Source: Nocardioidaceae bacterium (GTDB taxonomy: Bacteria; Actinomycetota; Actinomycetes; Propionibacteriales; Nocardioidaceae). Taken from it: a stretch of 5,721 nt of DNA. The position numbers and the translations under genes are program-made. The notes under the pieces are model-generated. The model was not told the origin of the DNA. It did not search any database and saw only the letters and a list, made by a program, of their open reading frames with translations. Shown piece by piece: positions 1-5,721 of this stretch (the stretch's first letter is position 1; each line of letters opens with the position of its first letter). Where the stretch lies: NCBI GenBank assembly GCA_013696015.1, contig JACCZI010000111.1:1-5721 (forward strand), written 5' to 3'.

Positions 1-2081
1 TCACCGGCCTGCGGGTCGGCGGCAACGAGTCGGGACCGCTCCCATCGCTCGCCGAGCAGGGCGCCGTGGTCGAGGTCGAGCTCACGTTGCGATCGGACCC
101 GGTCGTGCGGCCTGGGCGCTTCCAGGACATGGTCGTCGTCGACGCGTCCGCCGAGGTGGTCACGGGTCGTGGTGAGCGTGCGACCCTGCGCGCGCCGGTG
201 CTCGTCATCGCCGACCTGGCGTGGCGCGACCTGGAGCTCGGGACGCGGCTCCGGGCGATCGGTGCCTTGTCGCCGGCGAACGAGTCCGACATCGCTGCGG
301 TGTTCCTGCCCTTCCGGGTGGTCGACGTCCTGGAAAATCCGGCCTGGTGGTGGCGGGTGTCGGCGGCGCTGCGCGGCGGTGTGGCGGGCGGAGTGGAGAC
401 GACCGGCGCCGACGTACGCGCGCTGGTGCCCGCCCTGGTCGATGGGGACGACTCCGCGATCTCCGCGGACCTCGCGGAGGACTTCCGCACGTCCGGGTTG
501 ACGCACCTGCTCGCCGTCTCGGGGACCAACCTGACACTCGTCGTTGGCTTCCTGCTGCTGTTCGGCCGCTGGTGCGGGATCAGCGGCTACGCGCAGCTGG
601 CCGTCGGGCTGCTCGGAACCGCCGGGTTCGTGCTGCTGGCACGCCCCGAGCCCAGTGTGCTGCGCGCGGCGGCCATGGGACTGGTCGCGCTGGCCGGGCT
701 GGGGGCTGGTGGGCGCCGTCGTGGGGTCCGCGCGCTTAGCCTGGCGGTCCTGGTTCTCGTGCTCGTCGACCCGTGGCTGTCACGCTCGACGGGGTTCGTG
801 CTCTCCGTGGTCGCGACGGCCGGGATCCTCGTGCTGGCCCCGCGGTGGAGTGCAGCACTGTCGGGCTGGCTGCCGCGGTGGCTCGCCGAGGCCGTGGCGG
901 TGCCGATGGCGGCACAGGTTGCCTGCACCCCGGTGATCGCAGCCTTCTCCGGCCAGGTCTCGCTGGTCGCGGTCGGTGCCAACCTGCTGGCCGGTCCGGC
1001 TGTCGGCCCCGCGACAGTGCTGGGTCTGGTCGCCGGTGCCACCACACTGGTGTCGACCGCGGCCGGCCATCTGGTCGGTCATGTCGCAGCGGCCGCGGCC
1101 TGGTGGATCGTTGTCGTGGCCCGCTGGGGCGCCTCGCTCCCCGGTGCCAGCACCGAGTGGGCCGGCGGCGCGGGGACGCTCGCGCTGTTGGTCGCGCTGT
1201 GCCTGGGTGGGTGCCTGGTCGCGCCGCGGGTCCTGACCCGACCGCACATCAGCGCTTTGTGTCTGGCGCTCCTCGCGGCGTACGTGCTGCACCCGGTCTC
1301 GTGGGGGTGGCCGCCGCGCGGCTGGGTGATGGTCGCCTGCGACGTGGGACAAGGCGATGCGCTCGTCCTCGACGCCGGAGATGGCGCCGGAGTCGTCGTG
1401 GACGCCGGACCGGACGCGCGCCTAGTCGACCGCTGCCTGGACCGGCTCGGGATAGACGTCGTTCCCGTGATGGTCCTCACCCACCTGCACGCCGATCATG
1501 TGGCCGGGCTGTCCGGAGTCCTCGACGACCGGGATGTGGCCGAGATCGACGTCGGCCCGGTGGTGCCGGACACCGAGCAGTATGCCGACGTGCTGCGGAC
1601 CGCCGCGGCGCACGGCATCCCCGTCATGCGCACGGCGTACGCCACCCGGCGCAGCCTCGGGCCGTTGTCGTGGAGCAGCCTCGGTCCGGTGCCGGGCGTG
1701 GCGACGTCCGGCGTCTCCGGCACCGAGCAGAACAACAGCAGCGTCGTCCTCGTGGTGGAGACCGAAGGGATCCGCCTGCTGCTCAGCGGCGACGTGGAAC
1801 CAGAGGCGCAGGCAGCCCTCACGGCATGGGGATCAGCGCTGCAGGCCGACGTCCTGAAGGTGCCGCACCACGGCAGCGCCTACCAGGACCCACGCTTCCT
1901 GCAGGCCGTCGGCGCCCGCGTAGCGGTGATCAGCGTGGGCGCCGACAACACCTACGGTCACCCGGCGCCGGAGACGATCAGCACGTTGGAGGCTGCCGGA
2001 GCCCAGGTGCTGCGGACGGACGAGGCCGGTGACGTCGCCGTCGTCGTGGCCGACGGGCGGCTGTCCGTGGTGGCCCGCTGA
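1..2081 (+). CDS. comEC: ComEC/Rec2-type DNA uptake channel protein (5' partial)
   Basis: Inner-membrane channel protein that, in naturally transformable bacteria, carries single-stranded DNA into the cytoplasm. The frame is open from base 3, giving 692 visible residues. The GTG at 66 lies inside the N-terminal domain and is not the real start, which is upstream. Order seen: the end of the OB-fold/DUF4131 region (to about base 350); a polytopic Competence domain opened by the signature LTHLLAVSGTN (498-530), with several hydrophobic segments to about base 1310; and a C-terminal metallo-beta-lactamase-like domain. That last domain keeps DVGQGDA (about 1342-1362), HLHADH (1482-1499), SGD with Asp at 1791-1793, PHHG (1863-1874) and GHP (1956-1964), so the metal site looks intact. 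Full-length members are usually about 700-850 aa, so only a short N-terminal part with a membrane segment is missing. holA follows closely on the same strand, probably in the same transcript; comEA would be expected upstream. Presence does not prove that the organism is transformable. Confidence 0.95.
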   Translation, partial: TGLRVGGNESGPLPSLAEQGAVVEVELTLRSDPVVRPGRFQDMVVVDASAEVVTGRGERATLRAPVLVIADLAWRDLELGTRLRAIGALSPANESDIAAVFLPFRVVDVLENPAWWWRVSAALRGGVAGGVETTGADVRALVPALVDGDDSAISADLAEDFRTSGLTHLLAVSGTNLTLVVGFLLLFGRWCGISGYAQLAVGLLGTAGFVLLARPEPSVLRAAAMGLVALAGLGAGGRRRGVRALSLAVLVLVLVDPWLSRSTGFVLSVVATAGILVLAPRWSAALSGWLPRWLAEAVAVPMAAQVACTPVIAAFSGQVSLVAVGANLLAGPAVGPATVLGLVAGATTLVSTAAGHLVGHVAAAAAWWIVVVARWGASLPGASTEWAGGAGTLALLVALCLGGCLVAPRVLTRPHISALCLALLAAYVLHPVSWGWPPRGWVMVACDVGQGDALVLDAGDGAGVVVDAGPDARLVDRCLDRLGIDVVPVMVLTHLHADHVAGLSGVLDDRDVAEIDVGPVVPDTEQYADVLRTAAAHGIPVMRTAYATRRSLGPLSWSSLGPVPGVATSGVSGTEQNNSSVVLVVETEGIRLLLSGDVEPEAQAALTAWGSALQADVLKVPHHGSAYQDPRFLQAVGARVAVISVGADNTYGHPAPETISTLEAAGAQVLRTDEAGDVAVVVADGRLSVVAR

Positions 2082-2125
2082 CGCGGCTGCTGCGGGTGTC
2101 AGCCGGCCGTGCCATGCTGACCTCG

Positions 2126-3109
2126 ATGTCCGCACCGACCCCTCTCGGCACCGTCACCTTGATCACCGGGGTAGCCGAGTTTCTCTCCGAGCGCACGGTA
2201 AGCAGGGCTTTGGCGGCCGTCTCGGCCGCCGATCCCGACGCCGACGTCACCCCTGTCACGGCAAGCCAGCTGGGCGTCGGCGAGCTGGCCGGCCTCACCA
2301 GTCCGTCGTTGTTCGCCGCGGTACGCGCGGTGGTCGTACGCGACCTGCAGGATCTGCCGGACACTGCCCATGACGAGCTGGTGGCGTACGCGGCGGACCC
2401 GGCGCAGGACGTGGCGCTGGTCCTGGTGCATGCCGGCGGGCCCAAGGGCAAGCGACTGCTCGACCGACTTCGTGCGGCCGCGGTTCACGAGGTGAAGAGC
2501 GAGCCACCGAAACCGTGGGAGCTCGACCGTTTTGTGACGGGCGAGGTACGACACCACCGGGGCACGATCGCCCCCGATGCCGCTGAGTTCCTGGTCGCCG
2601 CTGTCGGCCACGACCTGCGGGCGCTGGCGGCAGCGGCAGACCAGCTGGTCAGCGACTTCGCGCCGGAGTGCATCACGACCGAGATCGTGCGGCGCTACTA
2701 CGACGGTCGCGCCGAGGTGAAGAGCTTCGACATCGCCGACGCCGCCGTCGACGGCTCAGTCGCCCTTGCGTTGGAGCAGTTGCGCTGGGCCCTGCACAAC
2801 GGTGTGCCCGCTGTCTTCGTCATCAGCGCCTTTGCCTCGAAACTTCGCGAGCTGGGCCGGCTGCATGCGGCTCCCCGAGGGTTGCGCGGGACCGACCTGG
2901 CGCGCGAAGTGGGCGTGACGCCCTACCGGCTCAACGCGCTGAGCGGTCAGCTGCGGCACTGGCAGCCGGCCGGGCTGGCACGCGCGATCCATGCGGTTGC
3001 GGGAGCCGACCTCGACGTCAAGGGCGGCGTCGGAGATTCCGACCACGCCCTAGAGCGCATGGTGCTGACAGTCGTACGATCTCGGTCCCGGGAGTCGGCA
3101 GACGCCTGA
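2126..3109 (+). CDS. holA: DNA polymerase III subunit delta (clamp loader)
   Basis: Delta subunit of the replicative clamp loader, which opens the beta sliding clamp with delta-prime and tau/gamma. The protein begins with the family-typical strand VTLITG and an EFL segment (usually GPEEFL, here GVAEFL). It continues through RAVVVRDLQDL and DVALVLVHAGGPKGKRLLDRL in the RecA-like N-terminal fold. The middle lid region is EVKSEPPKPWELDRFV, with PDAAEFLVAAVGHDLRALAAAADQL. A helical C-terminal collar follows, ending LDVKGGVGDSDHALERMVLTVV. As usual for delta there is no proper Walker A ATPase motif. ATG at 2126 gives 327 aa with a normal N-terminus (MSAPTPLGTVTLITG). In-frame ATG 2114 and GTG 2096 would add 4 or 10 residues, and none of the three has a clear Shine-Dalgarno. 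Either way the gene starts within 45 bases of the comEC stop, suggesting one transcript. It ends 21 bases from the rpsT stop on the other strand. Confidence 0.93.
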   Translation: MSAPTPLGTVTLITGVAEFLSERTVSRALAAVSAADPDADVTPVTASQLGVGELAGLTSPSLFAAVRAVVVRDLQDLPDTAHDELVAYAADPAQDVALVLVHAGGPKGKRLLDRLRAAAVHEVKSEPPKPWELDRFVTGEVRHHRGTIAPDAAEFLVAAVGHDLRALAAAADQLVSDFAPECITTEIVRRYYDGRAEVKSFDIADAAVDGSVALALEQLRWALHNGVPAVFVISAFASKLRELGRLHAAPRGLRGTDLAREVGVTPYRLNALSGQLRHWQPAGLARAIHAVAGADLDVKGGVGDSDHALERMVLTVVRSRSRESADA

Positions 3110-3130
3110 GGCCAGCGACTTGCGGCTCGG

Positions 3131-3391
3131 TCAGAGAGACGAGGCCCGCTTGAAGAGGGCGGACTTGCGGTTGGCGGCCTGGTTCTTGTGGATGACCCCG
3201 GCGGAGACTGCCTTGTCCAGCCTGCGTGAGGCTTCCCGGGCCAGCTCGCGGGCACGGGCGTTGTCGCCGGCGTCGGCGGCCTCCCGGAAACGGCGCACCG
3301 AGGTCTTCAGCGCCGACCTGACCGACTTGTTGCGCTCGTGCGCTGCGTCGTTCTGCCGGATGCGCTTGATCTGAGACTTGATGTTCGCCAC
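3131..3391 (-). CDS. rpsT: 30S ribosomal protein S20
   Basis: Small basic primary rRNA-binding protein of the 30S subunit. The start is the GTG at 3391, giving 86 aa beginning VANIKSQIKRIRQND, the near-universal S20 N-terminus. A GAGG Shine-Dalgarno (3403-3400) sits 8 bases upstream. The longer frame to 3442 adds 17 unrelated residues and is not the real start. The rest matches S20: ERNKSVRSALKTSVRRF, an alpha-helical middle (AADAGDNARARELAREASRRLDKAVSAG), then the conserved VIHKNQAANRKSALFKR near the C-terminus. Length is typical (about 85-90 aa). The gene is monocistronic by layout, with its own promoter candidate in the spacer upstream, and converges on holA. Its transcript probably runs into the holA 3' end, since no terminator hairpin is visible in the 21-base gap. 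Confidence 0.97.
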   Translation of the reverse strand: MANIKSQIKRIRQNDAAHERNKSVRSALKTSVRRFREAADAGDNARARELAREASRRLDKAVSAGVIHKNQAANRKSALFKRASSL

Positions 3392-3399
3392 TGAGCAGG

Positions 3400-3403
3400 C
3401 CTC
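3400..3403 (-). promoter_or_regulatory. rpsT ribosome binding site
   Basis: GAGG on the minus strand, 8 bases before the GTG start of rpsT at 3391. It decides the start, because the upstream in-frame initiator at 3442 would put this site inside the coding region and add residues not found in S20. Confidence 0.7.
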
Positions 3404-3461
3404 GACTCGTCCTTTGGGAGCTGGGGGTTGATGCACGCACACGTTCCGCGCGCGACTCGCG

Positions 3462-3491
3462 AGGATACCAGCGGCGGCTGGGCTGCCCCAA
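3462..3491 (-). promoter_or_regulatory. Candidate rpsT promoter (extended -10)
   Basis: On the minus strand a -35-like TTGGGG (3491-3486) is followed after 18 bases by TATCCT (3467-3462). The -10 is preceded by TG one base upstream (TGGTATCCT), an extended -10 that can make up for a weak -35. Transcription would begin near 3455 and leave a leader of about 65 bases before the GTG at 3391. A 6-base inverted repeat (CGGCTG at 3475-3480, CAGCCG at 3495-3500) brackets the -35, and a short palindrome (3451-3461) covers the predicted start point. This fits the need for an independent, strong rpsT promoter, but it is a prediction from motif matches alone. Confidence 0.5.
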
Positions 3492-3561
3492 ACTCAGCCG
3501 ACGCTGCTGCGCCCACCTCACCGAAGGTCAGGGTTCGTGGCGGTTGGAGCAGCCGCAAACA

Positions 3562-4500
3562 TTAACCATCCGTCTGGAGCCGGCGCCAGGCGCCGGCAAG
3601 GAAGCGGGCGGCCTCTCGGCGGCGGAACGCTGGCAAGGTCGGGAGCCCGGGCGGCGCCGGTTGCGTGGCGCCAAAGGCGAGGTGCCCGCCGAGCCCGAGA
3701 AGCAGGTCGGTGACCGTCACAGGGTCGGCAGCGGTCCGTGCTATGCGTTGGTCGAAGTCCGGTGTCTCCGCCCACTCCAGGCACAGGGCGAACAGGTCCG
3801 CCCATCGCGGGCCGAGCCGCGCCATGCCCCAGTCGAAAATCATCACGCTGCCGTCGGCCCGTACGAGCAGGTTGTCGTCGCGGACGTCCCAGTGGCACAA
3901 CGTCTCGACCGGCAGCCTGTCGGGGAGCCTTGTGACCAGATCCCGGAGCCGGTCAAAGTCCTGGGTGGCCCAGTCAGGCAGGCAACGTCCGGGGTCGGCG
4001 GCAAGCCCGCTCCATGACTCGCACCACCGCATGACGCTCTCGCTGAGACGCAGGACCCGAAGCCCGCGAGGTGGCGGCGTGAGTTCCTCGGTCTGCGCGG
4101 CCACCGTGCGCCACACCGCGTCGGCGACCGACGCCGATGAGAGGTCGGGATGTCGGCCCTCGATGTCTTCGAGCAGTAACGCCACCCAGCTGCCGTCGTC
4201 GTACGTCGCCACGACACCGGGCCGGTACGGCGCCGGGTCGAGGCGATCGAGCACCTCTATCTCATGACGGAAGAGCGTCGGGGTGACCGGGTTGAGATCG
4301 GCTCCGACCGCCTTGACGAACGCCCGTCGCCCGTCGGCCAGCCGCAACCGCGCCGCGCAGCCGGGGGACATGCCGCCGAGCGAGGTCCGCGACTCCACCA
4401 CCGGCGCACCCAGCTCGGTCTCGACCCACCGCCGCACGGCGGGTGGTGTCTGCTCGTACGGCAACCGGATGCCGACCGCCCGCGGTTGTGGCGTCGTCAT
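3562..4500 (-). CDS. APH-family phosphotransferase, second of coupled pair
   Basis: Predicted cytoplasmic kinase-fold enzyme of the aminoglycoside phosphotransferase / choline kinase superfamily, moving ATP phosphate to a small-molecule hydroxyl. The substrate is unknown. The 312-aa product has the N-lobe lysine in RRAFVKAV (K63), a likely partner glutamate (E80 in RHEIEVL), a hinge ALLLEDIEGRHPD, and the catalytic loop HWDVRDDN (H203, D205, N210). The metal-binding aspartate is in IFDWG (D223), followed by GPRWADL; the protein ends in a basic helix RRREAARFLAGAWRRL. The HxDxRxDN plus DW pattern resembles a large, poorly characterised actinobacterial group. ATG at 4500 overlaps the upstream gene's TGA by four bases (ATGA). 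The frame extends to 4572, but those 24 residues lie inside the upstream gene and are unlikely to be translated. No Shine-Dalgarno is seen, so coupled translation is likely. It is a clear paralogue of the upstream gene. It might be a resistance enzyme or a metabolic kinase. Confidence 0.85.
   Translation of the reverse strand: MTTPQPRAVGIRLPYEQTPPAVRRWVETELGAPVVESRTSLGGMSPGCAARLRLADGRRAFVKAVGADLNPVTPTLFRHEIEVLDRLDPAPYRPGVVATYDDGSWVALLLEDIEGRHPDLSSASVADAVWRTVAAQTEELTPPPRGLRVLRLSESVMRWCESWSGLAADPGRCLPDWATQDFDRLRDLVTRLPDRLPVETLCHWDVRDDNLLVRADGSVMIFDWGMARLGPRWADLFALCLEWAETPDFDQRIARTAADPVTVTDLLLGLGGHLAFGATQPAPPGLPTLPAFRRREAARFLAGAWRRLQTDG
3579..3597. repeat. 19-base perfect palindrome at 3' end of phosphotransferase gene
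   Basis: Two 9-base arms, GCCGGCGCC and GGCGCCGGC, flank a single central A. They lie inside the last codons (encoding AGAWRR) of the downstream phosphotransferase gene, 14 bases before its stop codon. As RNA it could fold into an 8-bp all-GC stem with a 3-base loop. No U-tract follows directly, though TTAATGTTTG comes about 15 bases later on the minus strand. It may act as a non-classical terminator or 3'-end stabiliser before the rpsT promoter, or be a by-product of GC-rich codons for a basic helix. Confidence 0.45.
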
Positions 4501-5441
4501 CGCCAGGCCCGCCGCTGCGCCAGCCAGTCCGTGGTGACGTGGCCGTACCACCGCTGATGGATACGGATCCACGGCGAGGTGGCCGGGGCCTCGCCCTCCG
4601 CAGCACCGAGGAAGTAGCCGACCAGCAGCGCGAGGACGGCGTCGATGCGCTCAGCGGCTACACCGGAGGCGAGTGAGTTGGCCCGCAGCAGCGCGTCGGC
4701 GTCATGGCCGTCCCCGTGCGCCGAGATCAGCAGGGTGAGCAGGTCGATCCACGGTGCCGCTCGTACCGGCCAGTTCCAGTCGCAGACCCAGATTCGCCCG
4801 TCGTTGCCGATGACGACGTTGTCGTCGCGCAGGTCACAGTGCGCCATGGTGTCCCCGGCACCGGCGCCCAGTCCCTGCTCGGCCAGGCCGATCGCCTCTG
4901 CCGAGTGCCGCGCGAGCACACCGGCGGCCTTGAAGCGTCCCCAGTAGGTCACGAACCCGGCGAGCTCCTCCGCCCAGGTCGGCACGGTCAAGCCAGCAGG
5001 AACCGGAGTCAGCGCCGAGCTCAGCGCGGTGACCGTGTTCAGCACGGCGGCCAGCTCGTCGCTCCGCCAAGGTCGCCTCGGGGGATGGCCTCCCACGTCG
5101 TCGAAGCACAGCACCACCCACCCGTCGACGTCGCACGACCAACGCAGCGCCGGGACGGCGACGCCCGAGGGCAGCGTGCTGACCTTGCGGACCTCGTCTC
5201 GGTACGACGCCGCGAACGTCGGCTGTGTCGCGTCGTCGGCCGCCTTGACGAAGGCTCCGCGGCCGTCGGACAGCAGCAGCCGGGAGGCGAAACCCGGGGT
5301 GAACCCTGACCCCTGCGACCACGACTCGCGGACGGTCGCCCCGAGTCGACGCTCAATCCGCGCGCGGACCGCCTCGGGCAGCTCACCCCAGGTGCGCCGG
5401 CGCGCGGTTGCCCCCGTTGGGACGGTCAGTGGGCGGGCCAT
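4497..5441 (-). CDS. APH-family phosphotransferase, first of coupled pair
   Basis: Predicted small-molecule kinase of the APH / choline kinase fold, 314 aa, substrate unknown. ATG at 5441 is supported by AAGGATGAGG just upstream (5455-5446). Visible landmarks are the N-terminal glycine turn SGFTPGFASRL, the phosphate-binding lysine in GAFVKAADD (K66), E83 in RDEV, and a hinge VVLCFDDVGGHPP. The catalytic loop is HCDLRDDN (H201, D203, N208) and the metal aspartate is in CDWNWP (D221), followed by APWIDLL. Against its downstream neighbour it aligns end to end in its core (LGATVRES with LGAPVVES; SRLLLSDGRGAFVKA with ARLRLADGRRAFVKA), which suggests tandem duplication followed by divergence. The C-terminal thirds differ: this copy ends in an aromatic-rich WIRIHQRWYGHVTTDWLAQRRAWR that the other lacks, so the substrates may differ. 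It is the first gene of the pair, divergent from lepA across 120 bases. All core catalytic residues are present, so it should be active. Confidence 0.88.
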   Translation of the reverse strand: MARPLTVPTGATARRRTWGELPEAVRARIERRLGATVRESWSQGSGFTPGFASRLLLSDGRGAFVKAADDATQPTFAASYRDEVRKVSTLPSGVAVPALRWSCDVDGWVVLCFDDVGGHPPRRPWRSDELAAVLNTVTALSSALTPVPAGLTVPTWAEELAGFVTYWGRFKAAGVLARHSAEAIGLAEQGLGAGAGDTMAHCDLRDDNVVIGNDGRIWVCDWNWPVRAAPWIDLLTLLISAHGDGHDADALLRANSLASGVAAERIDAVLALLVGYFLGAAEGEAPATSPWIRIHQRWYGHVTTDWLAQRRAWR

Positions 5442-5445
5442 GCGG

Positions 5446-5455
5446 CCTCATCCTT
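5446..5455 (-). promoter_or_regulatory. Ribosome binding site of first phosphotransferase gene
   Basis: AAGGATGAGG on the minus strand upstream of ATG 5441. AAGGA lies 9 bases from the start codon, and a second purine run, GAGG, lies 4 bases from it. It supports the chosen start and contrasts with the second gene of the pair, which has no recognisable site. Confidence 0.65.
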
Positions 5456-5561
5456 GCCGACCGGCGCGGGGAGACAGTCAACGAGGTTCGGAGTAACCGG
5501 GTTGCTGCCCTCGGGCGTGGGATGATGGGTGGTGCGTCCCGCCTCGACCCGAAAGCAGTCC

Positions 5562-5721
5562 GTGCCTGTTGCTCCCGCTCTCGGCCCACGTCCTGGGGCC
5601 ACCGATCCGGCGTTGATCCGCAACTTCTGCATCATCGCCCACATCGACCACGGCAAGTCCACGCTGGCGGACCGGATGCTGCAGCACACCGGCGTGGTCG
5701 ACGAGCGCACGATGCGGGCCC
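5562..5721 (+). CDS. lepA: Elongation factor 4 / LepA GTPase (3' partial)
   Basis: N-terminus of the translational GTPase EF4 (LepA), a ribosome-binding factor acting on stalled or mistranslocated ribosomes or in 30S biogenesis. The 53 visible residues include IRNFCIIAHIDHGKSTLADRMLQ, which carries the G1 P-loop (AHIDHGKS), followed by TGVVDER leading toward switch I. IRNF(C/S)IIAHIDHGKSTLADR is diagnostic of LepA rather than EF-G, EF-Tu or TypA. GTG at 5562 gives MPVAPALGPRPGATDPALIRNF, a normal actinobacterial lead, with a weak purine run GAAAG (5551-5555) 6 bases upstream. In-frame GTGs at 5532 and 5529 would add 10-11 residues; a TGA at 5523 closes the frame. About 550 further residues lie beyond the window. 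The gene diverges from the phosphotransferase pair, and I could not pick out a convincing promoter in the 120 bases between them. Confidence 0.93.
   Translation, partial: MPVAPALGPRPGATDPALIRNFCIIAHIDHGKSTLADRMLQHTGVVDERTMRA

Noticed and set aside
66..68. GTG at 66 as the comEC start
   Set aside because: The frame is open back to base 3 and the preceding residues (TGLRVGGNESGPLPSLAEQGA) read as normal ComEC N-terminal domain; the start lies before the window.
452..479. CTCCGCG / CGCGGAG inverted repeat inside comEC
   Set aside because: It falls in well-conserved coding sequence with GC-rich codons and has no transcription boundary nearby; a compositional effect is enough.
773..2032. Long 419-codon alternative plus-strand frame inside comEC
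   Set aside because: It is an Arg/Gly-rich out-of-frame shadow of comEC; the comEC frame contains all the metal-binding and membrane motifs.
3085..3110. TCCCGGGA and GCCTGAGGC near the holA stop as a terminator
   Set aside because: The stems are only 4 bp, with loops too short to form and no U-tract.
3392..3442. Longer rpsT form starting at 3442
   Set aside because: The 17 added residues have no S20 counterpart, and the GAGG site fits the GTG at 3391.
3544..4557. Plus-strand open frames across the phosphotransferase genes
   Set aside because: They are arginine/proline-rich antisense readings of GC-rich genes, with no recognisable domain; the minus-strand frames carry full kinase motifs.
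5476..5481. TTGACT on the minus strand as -35 of the phosphotransferase promoter
   Set aside because: No TANNNT-like -10 occurs 16-19 bases downstream; that position overlaps the ribosome binding site instead.

Overview
This is a high-GC (about 70% by eye) stretch of an actinobacterial chromosome. The gene set and order (comEC, holA, convergent rpsT, then lepA) is the usual actinobacterial late-competence / clamp-loader / S20 / EF4 neighbourhood. The protein sequences look closest to Nocardioidaceae-type (Propionibacteriales) relatives, but I cannot fix the genus without a search.

Layout. Bases 1-2081 (+) are most of comEC, the DNA-uptake channel protein; the frame is open at the window edge, so the true start lies upstream. 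Bases 2126-3109 (+) are holA, the delta subunit of the DNA polymerase III clamp loader. rpsT (ribosomal protein S20) faces it on the minus strand at 3131-3391, with only 21 bases between the two stop codons. A spacer at 3392-3561 holds a plausible extended -10 promoter for rpsT. Bases 3562-5441 (-) hold two paralogous APH/choline-kinase-fold phosphotransferases of nearly equal size (314 and 312 aa), joined by a 4-base ATGA stop/start overlap and transcribed toward rpsT. A 120-base divergent intergenic region follows, then the first 53 codons of lepA (+), which runs off the right edge.

How the genes relate. comEC, holA, rpsT and lepA are core genes for DNA uptake or transport, replication and translation. 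The phosphotransferase pair is the accessory element of the window. It lies between rpsT and lepA, appears to have arisen by tandem duplication, and is probably translationally coupled. Both copies keep the catalytic residues, but their substrates are unknown. Being next to two ribosome genes invites, but does not prove, a role in inactivating a ribosome-targeting compound. I saw no mobile-element genes, tRNAs, CRISPR arrays or insertion-sequence ends.
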